Source: Synechococcus sp. WH 5701 (GTDB lineage Bacteria; Cyanobacteriota; Cyanobacteriia; PCC-6307; Cyanobiaceae). From it: DNA of 64,000 nt. Location: positions 833,823-897,822 of the forward strand of contig NZ_CH724159.1 of NCBI RefSeq assembly GCF_000153045.1, given 5' to 3'. The translations under genes and the position numbers were made by a program. A model generated the notes under the pieces. It worked only from the letters and a program-made list of their open reading frames with translations. It was not told the DNA's origin and searched no databases. Numbering within the stretch: the stretch's first letter is position 1; each line of letters begins with the position of its first letter. This document shows positions 8,098 to 15,876 of this stretch, one piece after another.

Positions 8098-8496
8098 TAC
8101 CTAGGCTTCGCCTATTTCCGTGTCAATGCCGACCGGCTCAAGGCACTCCCGATCGCACCCGCCAATGGCATCGCCGTGGCGCCATCGGTGACGTCAGCCC
8201 AGGACGGCACCTACAGGCCGCTGTCGCGGCCGCTGTTCATCTACGTGAACGACCAACAGATGCTCGCCAACGACGTGATCCGCAGCTTTGTGGGGTACAC
8301 GGTTGGAAATGGGCTGCGTTTTGTGGAGGAGGCGGGGTACATCCCCCTGCCGGCCGATACTTACAGGCTGGTGGAATCGAAGCTCTACCGGCATGTGCTG
8401 GGAACCTCCTTCGGTGGCGACCTCCCGGTGGGGCTGACGATCGGTGAGGCCCTGCGGCGCAGCTTTGATCAGCAAAAACGGCCAGAATTCCGTTAA

Positions 8497-8645
8497 GTGG
8501 ATGCGGCAGCCGGTTCGCTGTGGCTCCTGCGCTGCATGACTTGCTTGGATTGATATGAGCATGACACCCAGAGGCCTGCGCACGTGTCATGTTCCAGCCT
8601 TCGCCCATCTGCAGATCAGCACCGATACGAGCACAATCAGCTTAA
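8497..8645. other. Spacer between broken pstS and second IS
   Basis: About 150 bases that on the minus strand carry the end of the ORF broken by the second IS (see the entry at 8587-9967). The TTAA at 8642-8645 is the left copy of the second element's target site. Confidence 0.5.
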
Positions 8646-9890
8646 GGGCACCTCGAAAAATCTACGTCGCTCCCTGACAGCCTATGAAATATGCAATAGA
8701 ATTGGTTCAGTTCAACACAGCTGAATGGGACAGCGTGGATTCTGGGATGAGGAGAAGCGCATCCACAGGCTTCAGCAGAAGAAGCCCACGTTAGCGACCC
8801 TGTCCGAGACGATTCCCTGGGATGCCTTCAGGCCACTGCTGGAGCAGGGTTACAGCCATGAACGCAAGAGCAATGCTGGCCGTAAGCGGATTGATCCGAT
8901 CATCCTCTTCAAGATGCTGGTGCTGCAGCAGCTGTTCAACCTCAGTGATGAGGAGCTGGAATTTCAGGTCAACGACAGACGCTCATTCGAGGAGTTTGTC
9001 GGACTGGGAGTGATGAACACCATTCCCGATGCCACCACTATTGCCTTCTTCCGCGAGCGGCTCCGCAAGGCGGGTGTTGTCGATGAGCTTTTTGAACGTT
9101 TTGAGGAGCACCTGCGGACCCATGGGCTGGAGGCCCGTGGTGGGCAGATCATCGATGCAACACTTGTCCCAGTTCCCAAACAGCGAAACTCAAGGGAGGA
9201 GAACAAGACCATCAAGGATGGAGCCATTCCAGAGAAGTGGTTGGACAAGCCAAACCGCTTGCGCCAGAAGGACACTGACGCTCGCTGGGTCAAGAAGAAT
9301 GGCGTCAACCACTACGGCTACAAGAACAGCATCTGCATTGATGCCACTCACGGCTTCATTCGCAGATTTGCCATTACCCCAGCTAATATTCACGACAGCC
9401 AGATGCTTACGCAGGTGCTAGACCCTGAAAATAGGGATGACTTTGTCTGGGCTGATTCTGGCTATGCAGGTGCTCAGTTTGAGGATCTCCTGGACCTGGG
9501 TGGTTTTGAGAGCCGAATTCATGAAAAGGGCTCACGCTGCCATCCCTTGAGCGAGGAGGCCAAGGAACGGAACAAGGTCCGATCAACTGTACGGGCCAGG
9601 GTTGAGCATGTCTTTGGTGCAATCACAACCTGCATGCGCGGCAAGCTGACAAGGCGGATTGGACTGGCCAGAACGAAAGCTTGGTGGGGACTGCGTAATC
9701 TGACTTACAACTTTCTTCGATACCTGCATTGCAACTCAAAGGCAATGCTGGCTGTCTGATCATTCGGCAACGGGATAATTATCCCGCATTTAAGTCATGA
9801 ATGTCAGTCATCAGGCGGATCTGCACGTGCAGAGGATGAGCATTTTGCTTCTCAAGGCAGCCTGGGTAGTGGCAATATTTCGAGGTGCCC
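8646..9890 (+). mobile_element. IS5-type insertion sequence with TTAA target
   Basis: About 1.25 kb. The ends match as 13-base perfect inverted repeats (GGGCACCTCGAAA at left, its complement at right), each flanked by TTAA (8642-8645 and 9891-9894). TTAA is palindromic, so it may be duplicated target or part of the repeat. The element carries one transposase. It lies 150 bases beyond pstS, so two different IS elements are clustered here. Confidence 0.88.
8725..9759 (+). CDS. IS5-family DDE transposase
   Basis: A 344-residue transposase. It opens with KKPTLATLSETIPWDAFRP and has the IS5-type fold regions FKMLVLQQLFNLSDEELEFQ and DATTIAFFRERLRKAG. The catalytic residues lie in GGQIIDATLVPVPKQ (Asp), FVWADSGYAGAQFE (Asp) and RARVEHVFGAITTCMRGK (Glu). 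All parts are present, and the gene is framed by intact inverted repeats, so the element is probably mobile. It differs clearly from the transposase inside pstS. Confidence 0.93.
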   Translation: MGQRGFWDEEKRIHRLQQKKPTLATLSETIPWDAFRPLLEQGYSHERKSNAGRKRIDPIILFKMLVLQQLFNLSDEELEFQVNDRRSFEEFVGLGVMNTIPDATTIAFFRERLRKAGVVDELFERFEEHLRTHGLEARGGQIIDATLVPVPKQRNSREENKTIKDGAIPEKWLDKPNRLRQKDTDARWVKKNGVNHYGYKNSICIDATHGFIRRFAITPANIHDSQMLTQVLDPENRDDFVWADSGYAGAQFEDLLDLGGFESRIHEKGSRCHPLSEEAKERNKVRSTVRARVEHVFGAITTCMRGKLTRRIGLARTKAWWGLRNLTYNFLRYLHCNSKAMLAV

Positions 9891-10121
9891 TTAATGGAGA
9901 TGCCGAGAGACAGGCCAACACAGGATGTATCCATGCTGGTATCAATGACACGAAAGCGATCCTTCATGGACTGCGAAATCTGATCGTCTCCACTCCTCGA
10001 TCACCTTCACAGCCTTCCCTGTAAGCCATCAGAAACACTTGAGTGTCAACCACGAGGGTCAGCTGCCACGGCCACTCAGAATATGTAAATCTGCTCTGCT
10101 TCTCTTGCCCCTGGCGAGACC

Positions 10122-10541
10122 ATGCTGTTGAATGCACTGATAGCGCCTTTGGCAGTCTTTATTGCACACACAGTGACCTCGACCAGTGCAGCGCTAGCCG
10201 TATTTTTATCATCTTGTTCTCATACGGATTGGTTTCGGGTTGCCGGGGCCCGGGAGCCCTGTCTCTACCTCATCCCTGACTACGACACGCAAGAGGAGGC
10301 CGAGGAGATCCTGGAGGAGGTCTACGAAGACATCTTCGAGGCGGAGCTCGACTTCTGGCATCGCGGAAGCGGCACCTGGCCAGCAGAGCGCACTTACCCG
10401 GTGTTCCGCAAGTGGTTCGAGGTGCGCCTCTACCCCCTGATCCAGGATCTGATGGGTGAGAAACTCAGCGCCACCGGAGTGGATGAAGAGTTCATCGGAG
10501 AGCTGCACACTTCCCTGGAGGGACTGGAGCAGCAGTCCTGA
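10122..10541 (+). CDS. Hypothetical acidic protein
   Basis: Up to 139 residues. The last 90 residues are strongly acidic and look coding (LIPDYDTQEEAEEILEEVYE, then AELDFWHRGSGTWP and WFEVRLYPLIQDLMGEKLSA). The first 45 residues are hydrophobic and of doubtful quality, so the true start may be further in. I do not recognise a family. Its stop is 5 bases from the stop of the opposite-strand gene at 10546. Confidence 0.55.
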   Translation: MLLNALIAPLAVFIAHTVTSTSAALAVFLSSCSHTDWFRVAGAREPCLYLIPDYDTQEEAEEILEEVYEDIFEAELDFWHRGSGTWPAERTYPVFRKWFEVRLYPLIQDLMGEKLSATGVDEEFIGELHTSLEGLEQQS

Positions 10542-10545
10542 TAGT

Positions 10546-10779
10546 TTATTGCGCCACCTCGTGCTTGAGAAGCTCGAGCAACCGCTCCACCCGGCCTGCC
10601 GCCACCTGACTGAGGCGGTCGTAGGCCTCTCGTTCTTGCTCCTCGATCTGGACCTGGCTGAGCAGGGAGCGATGGGCTTCCAGCTCAGGCCACTGCACGA
10701 TGGCGGCTTCGATGCCGCGGGCCTTCAGGACCTTGCACACCGAAGCGGTGTTGAACGGCAGGGAGAAGTTGAATCGCAT
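10546..10779 (-). CDS. Small hypothetical protein (intact copy of a pair)
   Basis: A 77-residue protein starting MRFNFSLPFNTASVCKVLKA and containing IVQWPELEAHRSLLSQVQIE and EQEREAYDRLSQVAAGRVE. A close relative stands at 37895, where the frame is broken. About 95 bases of upstream DNA are also similar between the two copies, including TGATCCAGCTGCC and GTGATCACC, so the duplicated unit is larger than the ORF. The protein is mostly helical by composition. Function unknown. Confidence 0.65.
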   Translation of the reverse strand: MRFNFSLPFNTASVCKVLKARGIEAAIVQWPELEAHRSLLSQVQIEEQEREAYDRLSQVAAGRVERLLELLKHEVAQ

Positions 10780-11049
10780 GGGTGATCACTGATGAACCAA
10801 GGAAAAACCGCTGGCAGGTGGCCGTTTCAACCACGGACACCAGGGCAGCTGGATCACTAGCGGAGAGCATCCTGGACAACCGCCAGCACAGGCGCCCGAG
10901 GAGTTTGTTGCCAATAAAGCAGCGAGCCACTGGCCATGGCGAATCCTGCGCTGAGTGAACCACTGCATCGGTGTTGTGGCTCTGGTGTTCTGCTGAGCGT
11001 GCCCATCGATGGGTCTCAGTCAGCCCCTCATCGCCTCTGAGCTCCTGGC

Positions 11050-13203
11050 TCAGGTTTTCAGCAGCGCCGATCCATCCAGCCGGCGGATCACCACCACCCC
11101 TGGCCGGGGTGGGCGGCCCGGGGCCCTGCTGGGCCAGTTCGAGCCGAGCGACACCTGGCGCAGCTGGGAGAAGCGGCCGCCAGCGCGATCCACGAGCTCG
11201 AAGGCCTGGAACTCCTCCATGCCGTCCTGGTGGGTGCCGTTGGCTTCTCCCGGGTGCTGGACGGCGAGCAGCAGGCTGCGCTCGGCCGGATCGAGGGCGA
11301 GGCCGCACAGCTCACATTCGTTCGGCCCGATGGCGAAGCAGAGGGCTTCACCTTCGGCGACGCCCTGACGGGGGAGCAGCCAGCAGCCGTTGTTGCCGAA
11401 CAGATCGGTGGCTGAAGAACTACTGCTGCGGTCGGTCACCATCCAGAGGTTGCCGGCCCGATCGAGGGCGAGGTTGTCGGGATTGGTGAAGCCCAGGCCG
11501 CCGGCCCAGGGTTCGCCACCGGTAGCCACCATCCGCCAGCGGAGCCGCCCTTCACCGACTGGCCCGGTTTCACTCAGCCGCATCACAAAGCCATGGGGCC
11601 AGGTCGCCTCGCCGCCGGGTCCCTGGAAGATCGCCGGGTCGGCGCCGCCTTCTGCGTCGGGGCTGCCGGAGGTGAAAGCGATCAACAGGTCGTCCGTGAG
11701 CGGATCGAGATCGGTGTCCTCCGGCCGGGCCGTCGGGGTGGCGCCCACCGCGTTGGCGGCCAGGTGGGCGTCGATCAAGATGGCACCGAGTTGCTCCTCA
11801 CCTCCGCCGGGGTACAGGGCGGCCAGGCTGGGGAAGCGCTTTGCGTAGGCCTCCACCTCCGCGTCGGCCATGAAGGTGACACCGCCGGCCTGGAGCCGGT
11901 CGGGGTTGGGCAGCATCACAGGCACCGACAGGCCGGCGGCACCGAAACTCGAGGGCAGGAAGGGATCGAGCGGCGTGGAGGGCAGCAGCGGAATCCAGCG
12001 GCCGCTCCCATCGGCAGAGAGTCGGGCCACCTCCAGCCGCCCCTGGCCGAACAGGGCGGAATTGCGCGTGTCGCGCGGATCCTTCACCAGCCCAGCACTC
12101 ACGAAGCGGTAGAGGTGGCCGCCGCGGCGATCGCAGCCGGAGTACACCACCAGCGGCTGGTCCGCCACGGCCCGCACGGCCACAGCCTCATGGCGGAAAC
12201 GGCCGAGGGCGGTGTGTTTGGTGCCGGGGTCGGCGGGATCGGCCGGATCGATCTCCACCATCCAGCCGTACTTGTTGCCGGCCAGCCCATAGACGTTGCC
12301 CAGTCCGTCCAGTTCCCCCGGCCGGCAGACCAGGGGGCGCTCGCGGGGGTGCTGGGAGCTGCCATCGGCATACACCGGCTCACAGACGTAACTCTGGAAG
12401 TTCTCCTCGGCGCTCAGCACCGTGCCCCAGGGGGTGGTACCGCCTGCACAGTTGGCGAAGGTGCCGATCACCCGGTCCGCGAGGCCGTCGTCGTAGCCGA
12501 GCCGCTGACGGCGGCGGAAAACGGCGGCGGCGGGTCCACTCACCTTGAGGCGTTGCTCCGGCCGGCTGAGGCCGCTCAGACCGGTGATCCGACGATCGAG
12601 TGGGCCGGGGGAGCGCACCCATCCGCCGCCTGGAGCCTCAGCCAGGCTGGCCACTCCGATGCCAAGGTCGGTCATCGCTTGGTCCGCCACGCCGCGCAGC
12701 AGGGGCCAGAGAGGGTCCGCCGCCGCCAGGGCCGTGCAGTCGATCCGCCCCCCTAGGGGCTGGAGGGCGTCGACCAGCTCGGAAAACGGCAGGGGCTGGC
12801 CCACCACTTCGGCGAACCCCTCCAGCCAGGGGCGTTCGCTGATGTACTCGAAGTTGATGGTGAGCAAGGCCTGGCCTGGCCCCCGGGGGGTGAGGGCCAG
12901 GAAGTCGTTGTTGTAGCCCACCCGGCTATCGCCGAGGGGATCCCCCCAGGCCAGCAGCAGGTCAGAGCGGAAGCCCTCCGGCACCACGAGCCGGTCCTCC
13001 AGGACGTAGCGGCCGTAGTGACGCCGCTGCTGTTCGGCCGTCAGGCCATCGGTGGCCAGGGGCAGGGGGGCCAGCACCGGCTCGAAAAGCATGGCGGCGG
13101 CGCGGGGCGCAGCGGCCGATGCGGATGTGGCCAGTCCTGGAGCCGCCAGGGCTCCACCGCTCAAACCGAGCAGTACCAGGAACTGGCGGCGGTGGAGGGT
13201 CAT
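11050..13203 (-). CDS. phoX: PhoX-type alkaline phosphatase (DUF839), Tat-exported
   Basis: A 717-residue protein of the PhoX/DUF839 family, extracellular phosphatases using Ca and Fe that release phosphate from organic esters. The N-terminus MTLHRRQFLVLLGLSGGALA is a twin-arginine (Tat) signal, as PhoX requires. Family-type sections include GVPEGF-like VVPEGFRSDLLLAWGDP, TPWGTVLSAEENFQSYV and GNKYGWMVEIDP. The frame continues 38 codons upstream, but the Tat signal fixes the start at 13203. A second phosphate gene, the pstS fragment, lies 3 kb away. The palindrome at 13258 may be its operator. The substrate is inferred from family. Confidence 0.85.
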   Translation of the reverse strand: MTLHRRQFLVLLGLSGGALAAPGLATSASAAAPRAAAMLFEPVLAPLPLATDGLTAEQQRRHYGRYVLEDRLVVPEGFRSDLLLAWGDPLGDSRVGYNNDFLALTPRGPGQALLTINFEYISERPWLEGFAEVVGQPLPFSELVDALQPLGGRIDCTALAAADPLWPLLRGVADQAMTDLGIGVASLAEAPGGGWVRSPGPLDRRITGLSGLSRPEQRLKVSGPAAAVFRRRQRLGYDDGLADRVIGTFANCAGGTTPWGTVLSAEENFQSYVCEPVYADGSSQHPRERPLVCRPGELDGLGNVYGLAGNKYGWMVEIDPADPADPGTKHTALGRFRHEAVAVRAVADQPLVVYSGCDRRGGHLYRFVSAGLVKDPRDTRNSALFGQGRLEVARLSADGSGRWIPLLPSTPLDPFLPSSFGAAGLSVPVMLPNPDRLQAGGVTFMADAEVEAYAKRFPSLAALYPGGGEEQLGAILIDAHLAANAVGATPTARPEDTDLDPLTDDLLIAFTSGSPDAEGGADPAIFQGPGGEATWPHGFVMRLSETGPVGEGRLRWRMVATGGEPWAGGLGFTNPDNLALDRAGNLWMVTDRSSSSSATDLFGNNGCWLLPRQGVAEGEALCFAIGPNECELCGLALDPAERSLLLAVQHPGEANGTHQDGMEEFQAFELVDRAGGRFSQLRQVSLGSNWPSRAPGRPPRPGVVVIRRLDGSALLKT

Positions 13204-13257
13204 CGGGGGGCTGGGCAGCTGGGGGTGATGCGGGCCAGGCGGCTCGTCTGCAGTGGA

Positions 13258-13269
13258 ATGAAATTTCAT
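13258..13269. promoter_or_regulatory. Perfect 12-bp palindrome upstream of phoX
   Basis: ATGAAATTTCAT, embedded in a near-palindrome GGAATGAAATTTCATCC, lies 55 bases upstream of the phoX start in a very GC-rich setting. It could bind a dimeric regulator. It does not resemble the tandem CTTAACC Pho box. Confidence 0.35.
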
Positions 13270-13344
13270 CCCTGACCAGCAGCAGTGTCGGTCGTCCATT
13301 CGACAGTGGCGGGCCACGGGCGAGACCTTCCCAGTTCTCCGTCG

Positions 13345-14284
13345 TCAGGCGCTGATCGCGTCAGCCGGCAGGTGGAGGGCGGGCTCCGGACAGATCAGAT
13401 CCGCCGGCTGCCGGGCCTCGCTGAGCACCTGAAACAGCACCTTGGGCGACTCCTTGAGCAGCTCGATCCAGTGGCCGAGATAGGCGGCATGGCTCTTGAT
13501 CTCGCTGCCGATCTCCAGCCGATCACCCAGCAGCACCGCCCCTAATTCGGCGACCAGCTCCACACGGGCATAGCGCGCCTTCCAGAAGGCACCGCCCAGA
13601 TCCCGCTTGAGGCGGGATTCGTGGCCGGTGGAGTGGATCTGCTCATGGGCCGAGGCGGCGCAGAACGCAGCGGGCGAGTGGAAGCTGGCGCGATCGGACA
13701 GCTGGATCCGATCGATGGCGGGCAGATAGCAGGCCCGATCCCCCTGAAGCTCACCGGCACCGGCCAGGCACCCAGCACGGCTTCTGCCGCTTCCTGGCGC
13801 TCGGGCTCAGGCTTGGGCTCCACGCCTTCCGCTGCTTTGCGGGCTTCGATCAGGCCGGAAAGGGCCGGGCCCTCGAGATCGGTGGCATTGAACGCCGCCA
13901 CCGGCCGGTAGCTGGCCCAGCTGCGCAGGGTGACTTCCCCGCCAGCGCCTGGCTCTTCGCGGATATGCAGCTGGGGCCGCAGGATGTGAACCGCCTTGCT
14001 GCCCTTGCAGGGGAAGATGCCGAGCTTCCTGGCCTCGGCAAAGCCGCACCAGAACGGCAGGGCCGATGCCCGGATTTCCAGGCCGAGGGTGAGCAGGATC
14101 GGGTTGGCGCCGCGGTAGCGATGGCCCGAGAGCAGATGACGTGATGGCCGCCACCGTTGCCATCCCAGGGCCGCCGCCAGGGGGCTGATCCGGTCTCCAT
14201 CAGCTCGATCAAGGAGGCGACGATCTTTTCTTCTGCCGTGGGGCCATGGAAGGATTTGTGTGAACGGGACTGGGACGCGGCCAT
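13345..14284 (-). pseudogene. ArdC-like antirestriction / zincin protein, frameshifted
   Basis: Pieces of one protein appear in different frames: KIVASLIELMETGSAPWRRP (near 14200), LLSGHRYRGANPILLTLGLE with ALPFWCGFAEARKLGIFPCK (14150-13990), and then DRACYLPAIDRIQLSDRASF, SAHEQIHSTGHESRL and VELVAELGAVLLGDRLEIGS (13740-13500). At least two frame changes are needed, near 14140 and near 13750. The order matches ArdC-type proteins: an N-terminal ssDNA-binding domain, then a metallopeptidase with HEQIH. Such genes ride on plasmids and integrative elements and protect incoming DNA from restriction. The copy is dead but fairly recent, since the zinc motif survives. Confidence 0.75.
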
Positions 14285-14672
14285 GGCCGGTAAATCGCGG
14301 GACGCCCGAGTGGTGCCCCGCGCAGGCAAGGGCGGCGCCGATTTCGGACTCGACACGGAGCAGGGCAGCCAGAGGCTGTCCTGGATCACCGGCACGCTGG
14401 TGTACGTGCTGGTGCTGATTGCCACCGTTACCCTCGACGAGCTGGCGATCCCGGCCCACTCCGGTCCGGCCACGGCCACGGCCATGCTGGCCCAGATGCT
14501 GGTAAGCCTGCCCCAGATCATCACGGCGCTGCTGATCGTGGTGGTGGTCCGCTTCGAGGCAGGCCTGGTGGAGCGTGTACTGGCGGGGGTGGGCTTCAAC
14601 CGTTCGACCAGCGGTCCAACGCGGGAGCGAATGCGTCCAGGCGCGGACACGTTTCCTGCCTACTGTCCATGA
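14283..14672 (+). pseudogene. Truncated MscS-type channel N-terminal fragment
   Basis: From about 14340 the frame reads LDTEQGSQRLSWITGTLVYV and then SGPATATAMLAQMLVSLPQI and ITALLIVVVVRFEAGLVERV. This is the paired-helix repeat seen in the N-terminal part of some cyanobacterial MscS-related channels. Similarity stops at about 14605, after which the frame reads on into unrelated sequence. Without the pore domain the product cannot form a channel. The break sits just before the foreign-looking three-gene block, so it may mark an insertion junction. Confidence 0.6.
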
Positions 14673-14685
14673 GCTACGTCCCTGC

Positions 14686-15876
14686 ATGAAGCGTCTGGCA
14701 ATTGCTTTCGTCCTCTGCGTGGTCATCGGGGCCGTCATGTCCGCTTTTGGGAGTGGTGGCAACGGGTCTGCCTCGCCAGCATCCACTGCCACCACCGACG
14801 GCACGGTGACCACCGGCGTTATCAGCAGTAACGATCCGCGCGCACAGCAGATCTCCGACATCGTGAGCAAGTCCCTACCCGAACTTGACCTGCAGTCGGT
14901 GGTCTTCGGGGTGTGGGACGGTGATCAGGAGATCGTTCGGGGAGCGATCGACGCCCCTTCGGTGCAGCCGCCCACCGCCGTCGACGCCCGGGTGCGGGTG
15001 GGCCAGCCCATGGAGGCCATGCTCAGCACTGTGATGCTCCAACTGGGGTCCGAGGGCGTGCTCCACCTCAACGAGCCGGTTGCGAAATACCTGCCCAAAC
15101 TGGTGAACGGCGCTCGCATCACGCCTCGGATGCTGGCCAACAGCACCGCCGGCACCCCTGACTACGTACCCGATCCCGCCTTCGTGGCGAGGGTCTCGGC
15201 CAACCCGTTCGCTGGCTACACCTTCGACGAGTTGCTCCTCTATGCCCAGGCCAACCCGCCCCTGTTCCCACCGGGGACCGACTTCGCGTACTCCCACACC
15301 GAGATGGCGGCGCTGGTGCAGGTGCTTGAGGCGGCGTCAGGGCAGTCGTTGGAGGATCTGATGGCTGCCCGAATCTTCGGGCCGCTCGGGATGACTGCCA
15401 GCGCGGCCCATCAGAACAACGCCATCGAACAACCTGCGTTTCACGCCTTCACAAGCCAGCGCGGCGTCTTTGAGGACTCAACCTACTGGGACCCCACCTG
15501 GGGCTTCAACGGCGGTATGAACGCCTCGATCTCCGACCTCGGCCGCTGGCTGCGGGCGCTGAACAGCGGTGAGTTGCTGAACGCCGTGGATGCCAAGGAA
15601 TCCCTGGCCCCGGTGACGGCCGGGTTCGCCAAAATGACTGATCAGCGGTACTTCGCCTATGGATCGCTGGTGTCGGGTGGCTGGATTCTCGGCAACCCGA
15701 GCCTGAACGGCTATCAGGGATTCACGGCGCAACATCGGGATCCGTCATTGACCATCGTGGTGTGGTCAACCGGCGGCCCCTCCAACACCGAGGAGTCCAA
15801 TGCCTCGCAGATCATCAGCCAGCGCATCGCCAGCATCGTGAGCGACGAGCCCATCAACCTCTCATCGACCAGCTGA
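14686..15876 (+). CDS. Exported beta-lactamase-fold protein, probably inactive
   Basis: A 396-residue protein with an N-terminal signal or anchor (LAIAFVLCVVIGAVMSAFG) and a Ser/Thr-rich linker. The body has the layout of class C beta-lactamase/D-Ala-D-Ala carboxypeptidase relatives: ARVRVGQPMEAMLSTVMLQL, FPPGTDFAYSHTEMAALVQV and FGPLGMTASA. The active-site residues look lost: the Ser-x-x-Lys site reads Gln-Pro-Met-Glu, Tyr-x-Asn reads Tyr-Ser-His, and the final His-x-Gly block reads GFTAQHRD. It overlaps the next gene as TGATG. Codon choice and style resemble actinobacteria. Confidence 0.75.
   Translation: MKRLAIAFVLCVVIGAVMSAFGSGGNGSASPASTATTDGTVTTGVISSNDPRAQQISDIVSKSLPELDLQSVVFGVWDGDQEIVRGAIDAPSVQPPTAVDARVRVGQPMEAMLSTVMLQLGSEGVLHLNEPVAKYLPKLVNGARITPRMLANSTAGTPDYVPDPAFVARVSANPFAGYTFDELLLYAQANPPLFPPGTDFAYSHTEMAALVQVLEAASGQSLEDLMAARIFGPLGMTASAAHQNNAIEQPAFHAFTSQRGVFEDSTYWDPTWGFNGGMNASISDLGRWLRALNSGELLNAVDAKESLAPVTAGFAKMTDQRYFAYGSLVSGGWILGNPSLNGYQGFTAQHRDPSLTIVVWSTGGPSNTEESNASQIISQRIASIVSDEPINLSSTS

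Larger units (their letters stand above)
5684..8496 (+). pseudogene. pstS: PstS-like phosphate-binding protein, split by an IS
   Basis: The 5' part (5684-6373) encodes a lipoprotein signal (LLGAC lipobox) and the PstS-type N-terminus: INGSSTVFPI, then VTLNAVGTTGGLREFCQG, and CGPGSDSGTFDYF. It ends at MGYL, where an insertion sequence begins. The 3' part resumes at 8104 with GFAYFRVNADRLKALPI and runs to 8496, with YPLSRPLFIYV-type sequence (RPLSRPLFIYVN) typical of the family C-terminus. Joining the parts across the IS restores one frame (...NAMGYLGFAYF...). PstS binds phosphate outside the membrane for the PstCAB importer. A CTTAACC half-site near 5624 resembles a Pho box. The split copy cannot make full-length protein. 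Confidence 0.88.
8587..9967 (-). pseudogene. Unknown ORF interrupted by the second IS
   Basis: On the minus strand an ATG at 9967 opens a frame (MKDRFRVIDTSMDTSCVGLS...) that runs into the IS at 9890. Removing the IS with one TTAA copy continues the same frame into the left flank (...LIVLVSVLICRWAKAGT) to a stop at 8587, about 44 codons in all. Upstream in another frame, at about 9970-10090, lies a second coding-like stretch (TLVVDTQVFLMAYREGCEGD). Together they may be one frameshifted and interrupted gene. I do not recognise the family. Confidence 0.3.

Noticed and set aside
11593..12756. A 387-codon open frame on the plus strand
   Set aside because: It is the antisense of phoX, with Gly/Arg/His-rich translation and no family similarity.
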